Shown piece after piece: positions 40,601 to 52,799 of a DNA stretch of 64,000 nucleotides (the first letter of the stretch is position 1; the number at the start of each line of letters is the position of its first letter). Under the pieces are notes generated by a model, which saw only the letters and a list, made by a program, of their open reading frames with translations, was not told the origin of the DNA and did not search any database. Source of the DNA: Piromyces finnis (lineage: Eukaryota > Neocallimastigomycota > Neocallimastigomycetes > Neocallimastigales > Neocallimastigaceae); NCBI GenBank assembly GCA_002104945.1, contig MCFH01000001.1:868001-932000 (forward strand), given 5' to 3'. The position numbers were made by a program, and so were the translations under genes.

Positions 40601-42204
40601 GTGCTCCAACAAGAGGATGCTTAAAAAAGATGCTTAGAAGAGTTAATGAATGGGCATTGTATAATGAAATGGAATTTGGTATCCAGAAATGTTCAACGAT
40701 GGTGATTCGTCCTGAATCAATAGAAAATCAGAACAAGAGAGATCCAACATTTTACTTAGCAGGACAACCCATTCCAACTACTGATTGTTATACTTATCTT
40801 GGTGTTCCATTTGATAAGAATCTGTCCCTTAAACCAGTAATTAAAGCTCTTAATAACAAGGTTTTGAAAGGGCTTTTCTCAGTCAGTAAATTCTTAAGAA
40901 ATCCTAATATTCCTATTCCTTTCAAAAAACTAGTACTTAACTCACAAGTGATTAGCAGAGTTTCATACTTTGCACCATTACTTGGATCCAACAAAGCTAG
41001 GTCTAGGATTGCTCAGAAGCATGTTAACAAAGGAATACGATGGGTTGCCGGAGTTCATAAAGCTGTATCGTTTATATCTTTATACTCTATTTCAAAAGAT
41101 TTGAATATTCCTCCATTGTCAGCCAAATGTGCGTTAGCTCAGGTTAGATGTTTTAACAAATGGAAAAACTCAAATTGTATTATCTCACACCTTGTCAATT
41201 ACATTCCTAAATTTAGAAAATACACGTGGTGCAAATCAAGTAGGACACTTGATAAAAAATTAAAGAAACATGGAGATGTTAAAGCAGTTAAAAACTTTTA
41301 TTGGAAAGATCTCAAAGGGAATTCAATCAAAGCGCAATATTATGATGATAATAAATTTATTGAAACTAAAGATTTTATTAAATTATGTTATGAGTACCCA
41401 GAGTTTGCCTATGGCTTCTACTGGCTATTGAAAGCAAGAAGCGGATACAAGTTGGATGCTAGAGTTGCCAAAGCTGCCAAATTTGTTGATCCAGTTTGTC
41501 CTAACTACTGTCCATGTTGCAAGTGTGGAGATCAAAGTATTAAACATTGGTTATTAGATTGTCCAACATTTAGAGATATCCGTATTAAACATTATGATTC
41601 TATAGTCCAGCTATTAAATTTTTTCAGTCAACGTAATTCCAATAGTCCTATCAATAATAATGAAATTGATAATATCAGTAGAGATAGTAATAACATTAAT
41701 ACTAATAGTAACAATAGTAGTAATAACAATAGTAATAGTAACAATAGTAATAGTAACAATAGTAATAATAACAATAATAGAAATAATAATATTAGTAATG
41801 ATAGCAATAGTGAAGATAATAATTCTAATTTAGATAGTAATTTAGTTAATGATAGTAATAGTTCTAATAATCCGGTGAATATTAATGTGTATGATTATTC
41901 TAGTGTGTGCAGTAAAATATTTAAATTCCTTCTTGGGGGAAGAAGTTTTAACAATATTAATTACAATTCAAGGGAATGGAAAGAACTTTGTAAGCGTCAG
42001 ATTCAATCTGGTACTAACGAAGGAACACCATTCTTGACGGTAACCGCGGAACTTCTAACCAAAATCATGCCTTTTGCTATTGGCCAGCAATGGTCAATGT
42101 TCAAAAGGTTTGAAGCAACATCCAAGAGCGTCAATGCTGAAGAAACAGTAAGACAGGCCAGGAGGGCCAGCGCAACCAATGGAGATCATAATTTTGTTCC
42201 ATGA
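37669..42204 (+). CDS. LINE ORF: APE-type endonuclease and reverse transcriptase
   Basis: Intact 1511-codon ORF. Residues 1-125 are basic and possibly nucleic-acid binding. About 125-240 is a Gln/Ser/Asn-rich linker with repeated QQS and LQQD units. The endonuclease (about 240-460) has SWNTNGWN, the Glu of CFQETGNG, VGDFN and the terminal SDHKPL catalytic motif. The reverse transcriptase (about 705-1000) shows KASGPDGIPIEFYKAL, YRGISLIN, FLDLRKAYDSV, GVRQGCPLSPILFNLF and the catalytic FADD at 971-974. Near 1276-1297 is a Cys/His cluster (CPNYCPCCKCG...HWLLDC) as in many LINE C-termini. An Asn/Ser-rich insert of about 85 residues follows it. No RNase H domain is seen. The protein nicks target DNA and copies the element's RNA in place. 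Confidence 0.95.
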   Translation: MSVLYFKDKNYIRRGTRSYGIPLDDIRSFFIRGIRSWSVNMLWEKLEVILEDKFNSVISVKYFQTFNDHFFLVKVHGSSKDCIKILHMLKKKLSVTSISFSARSRRNHKYTFSTLKRKILVSNKHQHSIQQSFQQSVQQSVQQSHQQSDLQQDLQQDLQQVSHHENIPDLQQTQFQSQHSTINSNSSINSDNSSIVDSSSVSQPSSNSSTYSSDASSINNDDFNNNNNSNDSSSSNKPDNFSFCLSWNTNGWNHEKRDSISYFTAIFKPLFLCFQETGNGSGSNTDYPCRVTLRNYRHFFKKADESVPGMRGLYLGFHNSCQASLENFSGKYIISIYTFSLWNRFKCSIGNVYMPHSHHNIYVDHAKLEVRLWLQTHSSHPSILVGDFNMSKVKLSNWLSTNGLGDWEILPLRGSTISWTRGDQSSDIDHALINSKMKDLIHSGSFINNFYPVSDHKPLLINGKIIPMEDFSNDFNVPKKILKWNRLKCIEEKESILSHNKFQILSAKFNDPNVSTDELSKEFTSTAFSIADELSITSANNVIKSSFHISQQIFNLQKIKMKLYKRFKKERIYDIDEFIKRIKIYRKLIDYIHKRCNEFRKQEYLHWIKTGCEYMKSHNPKKAWKWIKKTAKIGKDSFFIAQPIKNKNGELVVATEELLDVWHDHFENLASDPSGVSLDLEHWYEEPTNKRFSLPMLDEWDINQDISIDEVKSAILTTPNYKASGPDGIPIEFYKALVPSSNDSNNATDNNSSGNTTSDNDAHGLNFILKLFNRIWDGDFPNSWNESSIVSIPKKGDLTDCDNYRGISLINNGIKLISKIVTTRISEYGLKNNFIRPEQFGFRKKEESISLFISIQEICRRRQLDNKETYLAFLDLRKAYDSVPIGNILHKLDCLGIRGKSLQFIKNLYLTSKANVKLDGQFSKSFDVKKGVRQGCPLSPILFNLFINDIFRECEDLGVSLGDTRCCGGLFADDIVICAPTRGCLKKMLRRVNEWALYNEMEFGIQKCSTMVIRPESIENQNKRDPTFYLAGQPIPTTDCYTYLGVPFDKNLSLKPVIKALNNKVLKGLFSVSKFLRNPNIPIPFKKLVLNSQVISRVSYFAPLLGSNKARSRIAQKHVNKGIRWVAGVHKAVSFISLYSISKDLNIPPLSAKCALAQVRCFNKWKNSNCIISHLVNYIPKFRKYTWCKSSRTLDKKLKKHGDVKAVKNFYWKDLKGNSIKAQYYDDNKFIETKDFIKLCYEYPEFAYGFYWLLKARSGYKLDARVAKAAKFVDPVCPNYCPCCKCGDQSIKHWLLDCPTFRDIRIKHYDSIVQLLNFFSQRNSNSPINNNEIDNISRDSNNINTNSNNSSNNNSNSNNSNSNNSNNNNNRNNNISNDSNSEDNNSNLDSNLVNDSNSSNNPVNINVYDYSSVCSKIFKFLLGGRSFNNINYNSREWKELCKRQIQSGTNEGTPFLTVTAELLTKIMPFAIGQQWSMFKRFEATSKSVNAEETVRQARRASATNGDHNFVP

Positions 42205-42414
42205 CAAAATTTTGATCTTTGGCTCGGTGTCCCATTGGAAGTCAAATACAATTATTATACTTTAGTATGATAGTGGCTTTCTTACTTTAATTAAAATTAC
42301 TAGAATACATTATACCCAAATTTTATTCATTTGTGTTTATTTAAACATATTTTTTTTATTTTTATTTTTATTTTTATTTTTTATTACATGTATTATAATT
42401 TTAATTAAATTAAT

Positions 42415-42439
42415 AATAAAGTTTAAAATATTTGATGCC

Positions 42440-42478
<39 letters not shown>
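42415..42478 (+). terminator. LINE polyadenylation signal and poly(A) tail
   Basis: AATAAA at 42415-42420, GATGCCGTT at 42433-42442, then 36 A (42443-42478). Confidence 0.85.
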
Positions 42479-42482
<4 letters not shown>

Positions 42483-42491
42483 TGTAATCCC
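42478..42491. repeat. Target-site duplication, right copy
   Basis: ATCATTGTAATCCC directly after the A tail; identical to 36277-36290. Confidence 0.9.
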
Positions 42492-45400
42492 TAAATCTTT
42501 TAGGAGGAGATTAAATTATATTAATAAAAAAGGAGGTTTTTTCTAGGTACTAAACTAAAACATTTTATAGGTATCTACTCTAAATATAATTATTTTTTTC
42601 TCTCCAATTTTAATTCAACAATAATAGCAATGTTTAGAAAGATTAAAACCAATGATCAAGAGTATCCTCTATCCTTATACTATATTTCTTATTTTTTTTT
42701 TCCTTTCTATATTTTTACTTGTATAAAAACTGTTACCATTAAAACAAATTTAAATTAAAAGGTTTCAAAATATATTTGCACTGTTATATAGATATATAAA
42801 AAAAAAAAAAAGGAAATTTAAATATTTTTTATATATTTTTTATACCTATATTTTTTTTTTAGCTTAATATTCCTATTCATCTTAAGTCTACTTTTTCATT
42901 TAGCTTAGCTTGTATTAGTTTTTTTTTTTTTCTTCTTGTTGCTTATTTAGTTATTTTTAGTAGAAATTATATACATATATATTATTTCTCTATCATTTTT
43001 TAGGGGAAAATGAATAATTAATTTAATTATTATATAATAATTAAAATTTATTTTTATTAAATTTATTTAATGAATTTATTTAATAATCTTGTATTTGAAT
43101 ACAAAATTTATACAAAAAAGCTTATATTAAAAATTTCCTTTTTTGATAACGGCAAAAAAGTAAATACATGTGAGGAAAATTTAAAAATTAAAATATTTAA
43201 ACTCCTTATATTACCACGAATAATTCAACCAATAACAATAAGTTTGGTATAAATTGAAATTTTTTTAGTCATCATTACTACTTTTTGAAACCTTGATATT
43301 TTTAATATAGAAAGTAAAAAAAATATATATAATATAGGAGTAATAAAAAAAAAAAAAAAGCCTATTAATAAGAAAATTATTAATACGGTATAATTTTAAT
43401 TAAAAAAAAAAAAGTAATATAGAAAACAATATAATAATAAAATATTTTAATTTAATAAAGATAGAAATTATTTATTAATTTTTTTTTTTTTAAAAAAAGA
43501 AAATTAAGTAAAGCTTTGATTTTCATTTCCTAATTTAACACAAAATCTTTCCCTTTTTTTTCTTAAATTAAATAGAAAAAAAAAAAAAAGTTTTTTTAAT
43601 TAATTAATAGTAATACTAATTTTATCCTAAATAATATAATATCCTTCATTTATGATATTATGTTTAAGAATGACTTTTTTATACATAACATTTTTGTATA
43701 TATATATATATAATTCATAAAATGCTTGTTATGAACTTTTAAAATAATTTAAGCTTTCATTATAAATTAAAATTTGCTCTAAAGAATGAAATGGCTACAT
43801 TACCATAACAAGAAAAAAGAAGTAGCTTGAAAGTTTAATTCATAATAAATGTATTTATTATATTTATAGGTTTTATTTAATTATAGAATTAAGTTTTTTT
43901 AATACAAAAGTTTATTAGTTTTTCCTGAAGAGGATAACTTTTTTTATTTTAAAAATATAATATATATATAATTTTTAAAATTGTAAAAAGTAATATTACA
44001 TGGTGAGGTTATAATAATAAAGGAAGGAACTAAAAATTAAATATTATATAAATGGTATTTTTGTTTGCATCATCTTCTGATATAGTAAATGATATGAAAT
44101 GGACTATTTTATATTGTTGTTAACTATTAATAGTTTTATTTTAAACTTTATATTAGTGCTTATACATTGTTTTTTTTTTTTTTTAAACATTACTATTTTA
44201 AATATAAATTATATTATATTAAATGAAATAATACCAAAACATTTTTATATCAATGTTTTCAAGGTTCATTTTTATGCATAAAATAGATTTATTTTTTTTT
44301 TTTAGAAATCATATTAAATATTGAGTAGTATAAATCATAAAAAAAGATTTTATTATTACATAAAATGATAAAATGCTATCAAAAAGCGATACCTACAATT
44401 TTTATATAAATATAATTACTCATTAAAGAATAGTTTATTCTATTAATATGCTAATTAAAATATAAAAATTAAAACTTTCAAAATTACCCAAAAAATAATG
44501 AGACGCTCAACTATACTAAATGTCTTATGTGATTACTAATAATACCTATAAGAATCTCTTTATTTAAAAAGTTTTCCAAACTTTCTATTATTGAACATGA
44601 AATTCAAATATCTTTATGAGTATAATTTTTCTTAATTAAATTTATATAAATTTTATTTTATTTTATTTTATTTTTTTTAATTAATATGAATATAATGTAA
44701 AAGTAATATTGTAATTGTATGATTCATAAATTGAAAAATGTATAAAGAAAAATGGCTTATTATCAGGATTAGTATAAACAAACAAACAAAAAAAAAAAAA
44801 AACTTTTAATATTAAAAAAGGGCTTATTATTATTTTAAAGTTACTAGTTAAACGATGAGAAGTACAAGAAGTATTTTAAGAGTTAAAGAAATATTAACGG
44901 TAATAAAATTATATAATATAAAATTTTATTAACATTAATATTTCTCTAAGAATAAAATTTTAAATACTATTTACTAATGAATCTTCTTAATAATAATGAT
45001 CTATTAGATTACGAATTTAAAAAAAAAAAAAAAAAAAAAAAAAGCAATATCTAAATTAGCTATAATATTTATTATATTTTTAACTTTTGAGTTTTATATT
45101 TAAATAACATTTAAATAATTAAATATTACTATAATAATAATGTATATATATATATATATCTTTGTTCTGAATCTTATACAGTATATCCAACATTTAATAA
45201 AATTTTATTTATAATAAAAAAAAAAAAAGCTCTTTTTTAATTAAATATTGTGTAAATAAAAAAATATTATTAATATATTTATCCCTTTTTTTACTTTTAA
45301 TATTCCCTGTATAAATTAAATATCTGACTTTTTACAATTACGGAAAATACTAAACCATAATTAGATTAATACATGAGTGAATATCAAGGCATATTAGATT

Positions 45401-45984
45401 ATATAAAAATCATATTAATTATTTTTGTGTTACACCGTTTTTACCATTATTATTGTTTTTGTCCCCCAAAACCCTTTTTTGTGTTGGATTAAAAAAAATA
45501 TATAAATATAAGATAATAAAGAAATACTATAAATTTATCAAAAGAAAAGATATTTAGCAATAAATATAATATAAATAAATCAGTACCTAAATAAATTAAA
45601 ACTGATAGTTCTACCCTTTTAATAATAAAAAAGCCAAAAATATTGTACAAAAGAAATAAATAATGCTCAACGCAACAATGGATAAATAAACTAACAAAAT
45701 TGTTGAATCAGGTTTAGTGATTTCTAGTAAAGAGATAAAGAAGAAAACAAATACTAAAAGATATTTTTATCGAGTTATGAGATTTATATGAATAATATAT
45801 TTGTTCTCTCAATGATATTTATCTAAATCCATAATCATATATTTATATACTTTTAACCAATCATGTACCTTAGTATTTGAAGATAAAGTAAAAATAGGGT
45901 ATATTGTTTGACGTTTTGAATTGATATTAAATAACATTAATTGTAATAATATGTAAACTATTTTATTGATAAAATGATATTAAA
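42492..45984. other. Intergenic DNA, 3.5 kb
   Basis: A/T-rich spacer with homopolymer runs. Short ORFs here (for example 43070-43252 and 44099-44281) have no codon bias or recognisable motif. A 15-codon Arg-rich reading at about 44854-44898 is too short to call. Confidence 0.5.
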
Positions 45985-47010
45985 TTATTTAGAAAAGTCA
46001 ATAAATACTTGTTCAAGGTTAGATTGACTGATTGTGTAATCCTTAATAAGCATTTTTTTCATGGCATCTTCCATCATTTCAAATAATTTTTCTATACATA
46101 TTAGTAATCGGAAATTGATATTTGAAATGGTTATCAGTGATACATTCGAATTTATAATTATTTAGGGAAAAGTAATTTTTGGATCTAAAAAGTAACTCAT
46201 GTACAATTTCTTTGTTGATTATTTTGAATTTCAACAATATAACTATCGGCATATTTCTTTTTTAAATATTCTGGTGATCCCATACACACAAGACGACCAT
46301 TGATTAAACTAAACAGTCACATAATTCTTGTGCTTCTTCTATTAAATATGTAGTTAAAATGATGGAAGATTTATTATTTTCTTTCACTTCTTTAATCATA
46401 TCCCATACGAATAGACGAATAACTGGGTCAATACCAGCTGTGGGTTCATCTAAAATAATTTGATTTGGGGAAGCGCAAATAGTTAATAAAATGCATAATT
46501 TATGCTTCACTCCTCCACTTAAATTTTTAACCGGTTTGTTTTTGTGTTCATCAACTTTAAAATATTTAATATACTAATCAATGTATTTATTAAGTTGTCT
46601 GGAACACCACAAAGTTTTAAGAAGAGGCGAACATAATCAAGAATACTTAATTCACCCCCATATAACATTTTCTTGAGGACAATAGCTAATGATTTCTTTA
46701 GATTTATATGAATCAATACCATTGAAATGAACATTTCCGGTAGTTTGAGGGAAATTAGAGGAAATGATATTTAAAATAATTAATTTACCAACACTGTTTG
46801 GTCCTAATAAACCAAAACATTCCTTTTTCTTCACTCCAAAAGTAACATCCTCTATAACAGTTTTAATATACTTTTTTAAAAGAATAGGCTGAACAGTGGA
46901 TATCATCGTATTGATAATTTTTATTTTTTTTTTTTTGAGTTTTTCTTTTTCACTTTTATCAAAATCAATATCAACAGAAAAATCATTAGTTATATGTAAA
47001 ATGGTATGGC
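45985..47010 (-). pseudogene. ABCA: Decayed ABCA-type ABC transporter, second nucleotide-binding domain only
   Basis: Read across frames on the minus strand: linker KSEKEKL, then IEDVTFGVKKKECFGLLG, degenerate Walker A (GPNSVGKLI instead of G-x-x-G-x-G-K-T/S), CPQENVIW, the ABC signature LSGG (VKHKLC follows), an intact Walker B region IILDEPTAGIDP, an H-loop with Tyr in place of His (TTYLIEEAQ), GSPEYLKKKYADSYIVEIQ and the typical ABCA end TISQSNLEQVFIDFSK. At least three frameshifts (near 46655, 46550 and 46305) and a stop near 46195 break it. The membrane domains and first ATPase domain are absent, so it is a 5'-truncated relic of a eukaryotic lipid-transporter family. Confidence 0.88.
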
Positions 47011-48614
47011 CGCTTTGATGTACGCTGTTAAAAATACAGATTTTATTTCTGTTATTAATACTTTTATTAAATATAATAAATTATTAAATATCATAGATAA
47101 AAACTGAGAGAACGTTTTTTTTCATTCCTTGGAAAATAATGAAGTCCTTTAAAATTAATGGAAACAAGTTTTAATAAACCATTTTAATAATATTCTTTTA
47201 TATTGTTATAAAAATGATATTTCTAAACCACTTAAAATATTAATTATCAATAAACAACTTATATAAAAATGATATTTCTAAACCACTTAAAATATTAATT
47301 ATCAATAAACAACTTAATGTAAATTTGGCTGACACTGAAAATAAAACAGCAGGAAACACTGAATAAATAATACTTGAAACAAAAATTATTTTTAATTATA
47401 AATGTAAATATTTAATATACTTTTATACAAAATATTACATTTTTTTATAATTAAAATAATTGTATTGTATTGTATTGTATTGTATTTATATATTTATTGT
47501 TAGATTATTATAATTATATCTACTTTAATCTATGGTAAAGAGTCTTTTAAAAGTATACAAATTGCTATTATCTTAAAATTTGAATATTTATTTTATTTAT
47601 ACTCTAATTATGACTTATTACTACTACACCTAAATTTAATAATACATTTCAAAAATAACTAAACTTTTAATTATTTATAAAATTATTTATTTATTTATAA
47701 AATTATTTATTTATTTATTTATCTATTTATTTAGTTATTTATTTAGTTATTTATTTATTTATTTATTTATTTATATATTGTATACAATATGATAAAATGA
47801 CACATTCATAAAAATAAATTAATTTTATGCATGTGATCTATACAATCATAATTTTTGATTAAATACTACTTTGAATAATTAATAAGCTGGATTAATTCTA
47901 CAAGTATTGTTCATATAAATAATGAAATAAGTTACTTTAATATTTATTTTCATCTTTTACTCTGTTTTTTTTTTTTAAAATATATATATATAATATTAAA
48001 GAAAAGAAAAATTAAAATAGGAACACTTTAAAAATCTTCACTAGTTACATTTATTTTATCTTTTCATATTTTAAAATGTTTTATAAATAAGAAATAGAAA
48101 ATTGAATTTAATTTATTCTTCAAAAAATATTCCTTAATTTAATTAGAAAGGAAACTTTAATTATTATATTTTTTGAATTTTGAACAATTTTTTAAATTAA
48201 ATAAATTCATTTGTTTTGACACTTATTAATATTTTGTTTAAAATCATAAAATATGAATAAATGGACAAATGAAATTAAAGCAAAAAAAATTACATTATCA
48301 TTTTACATTCATAAATACTACATTCAGTTTTTAAGTTATTAAATATTAATTTATTTTTAATTTAATTAAATGAATAATGAATATATACATTTGTGATATG
48401 TTTCAGCACTGGAAAATGATAAACTTTATTTTATAAGAAAAAAAATGGAAAAAAAAAATGCAAATATAAAAAAATATATAAAAACTGTAATTTTTCTCAT
48501 TACTCAATTATTTATTTATTTATAAAATAAAAAAAAAATAAAAAAAAAAGTATAAACAAATAACATACAATAAGAATAATAATAAAAAAATATAAAAATA
48601 AAATAAAAAATAAA
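47011..48614. other. Intergenic DNA upstream of CotH copy 3
   Basis: Contains a 55-bp tandem duplication (listed separately), a (TTGTA)n tract at about 47460-47486 and (TTTA)n blocks at about 47685-47775. No gene seen. Confidence 0.5.
47207..47316. repeat. 55-bp tandem duplication
   Basis: Two perfect copies of a unit starting AAAATGATATTTCTAAACCA, with starts at 47211 and 47266. Perfect identity indicates a recent duplication. Confidence 0.9.
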
Positions 48615-51654
<3,040 letters not shown>

Positions 51655-52637
51655 AGAAAAAAAAAAAAAGAAAAAAAAAAAAAAAACTAATTGGGTACAA
51701 TACATCTAATTACTATATATAAAAAATAAAAAGCAATTAAAAAATGGTTATTATTTATAAATTTAGAGATAATATAAAATACTTGTATAAATAAATGTAG
51801 CAAATCAATAGATATATTCAATAAATAAATATGTGACTTTTAATATTGAAAATAAATTAAGGATTAAACAATTCAGTGTACAAAATGTTTTAATAATTTA
51901 TTCCCCTTTTTAAATTTCTTATATAAAAAAAAATATTCATATTTATATTTATATTAAATTGGTAAAGGAGTAATTAGATGGAAGGCAAAATAATAATTCT
52001 AATGAAATAAATTCCTATTTTCCAAATTAAAAAGTATAAATAAATTACTTTTTAAATAAAAAAAAAAAATTCACCAATATACCTTAATTCTATTATGAAT
52101 TAAGCTATTTTATTATTTTTTGATGTTTATTTGGTTTTAATAATAGTTTATTTATTAATATGATATTAAAAATTATAATATCAATAAAAAGTTGTTTTCC
52201 TAGTCTAAAAAAAAAAAAAAAAAGGGTTGTTTAATGAAAGAAAGAATTTTTTTTTTTTTTTTTTTTTTTTGTTATAAAAAATAAATAATTATTTATTTAT
52301 TTATTATATATAATTTTATTACATAAATATATAAAATAATAAAAAAAAAAAAAAAAAAATAAGAAAAAAATAATATACAATGTATATATATTTATGAGCA
52401 ATATAAAAAAGTATTTAATTATTATTTATTACAACTGATGTTGTTGAAAATTGGTGATGTGATTCTTCATTTCTAATTTTTTTTTTTAAAAAAAAAAAAA
52501 ACTAATTAATAAAAACAAATTACTATATAATTATTTTATATATTTATGCAGTAGTATATATAAAAAGTTTCAATATCTTTAAATACTATTAAACAAGATA
52601 TTAAATTCGAAAAGAAGATTCTTGACATCACAGACAT
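51655..52637. other. Intergenic DNA after CotH copy 3
   Basis: A and T runs only. The right end is presumably the 3' UTR of the small minus-strand ORF. Confidence 0.45.
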
Positions 52638-52799
52638 CTAACAAAGTGCTATCAAACCATCAGCAACCCATCCCATTAATGCACCAGAAATATTGATGAT
52701 ATGACCGAAAGCTTCGAATCCAATTCCATTTGCAACAATTGTTTCAACAACTTGAGTTCCAGCAGTAATAATAGCATGAACAATTCCAATGATAGGCAT
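52638..52799 (-). CDS. Small hydrophobic protein of 53 residues, unknown
   Basis: ATG at 52799-52797, stop TAG at 52640-52638. The protein opens MPIIGIVHAIITAGTQVVET, continues IVANGIGFEAFGHIINISGA and ends LMGWVADGLIALC. It has no lysine or arginine, a few acidic residues, and a regular Ile/Val/Ala/Gly pattern that would form amphipathic or membrane-inserting helices. There is no cleavable signal peptide. Codons are the organism's preferred ones (ATC, GGA/GGT, GCT, TTC) in a sea of A/T-rich spacer, strongly suggesting real coding. It stands alone, about 1 kb after CotH copy 3. I do not recognise the family; the size and helix pattern recall small amphipathic membrane-active peptides, but this is only a resemblance. 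Confidence 0.6.
   Translation of the reverse strand: MPIIGIVHAIITAGTQVVETIVANGIGFEAFGHIINISGALMGWVADGLIALC

Larger units (their letters stand above)
36291..42478 (+). mobile_element. Full-length non-LTR (LINE) retrotransposon, about 6.2 kb
   Basis: A 14-bp target-site duplication ATCATTGTAATCCC flanks it at 36277-36290 and 42478-42491 (the last A of the tail is shared). The 5' end begins exactly at a monomer boundary (ATAAATGTAG). Then come a tandem monomer array, a further leader with a hairpin, a single intact ORF, a short 3' UTR with AATAAA at 42415-42420, and 36 consecutive A. Perfect duplication, intact ORF and long pure tail indicate a recent insertion by target-primed reverse transcription. 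Clade not assigned. Confidence 0.93.

Noticed and set aside
44854-44898. Arg-rich 15-codon start that looks like an organelle presequence
   Set aside because: Too short, and no continuing exon with family similarity could be found.
46304-46906. Three minus-strand ORFs as small ABC proteins
   Set aside because: They are frame-shifted pieces of one decayed ABCA domain with a ruined Walker A.
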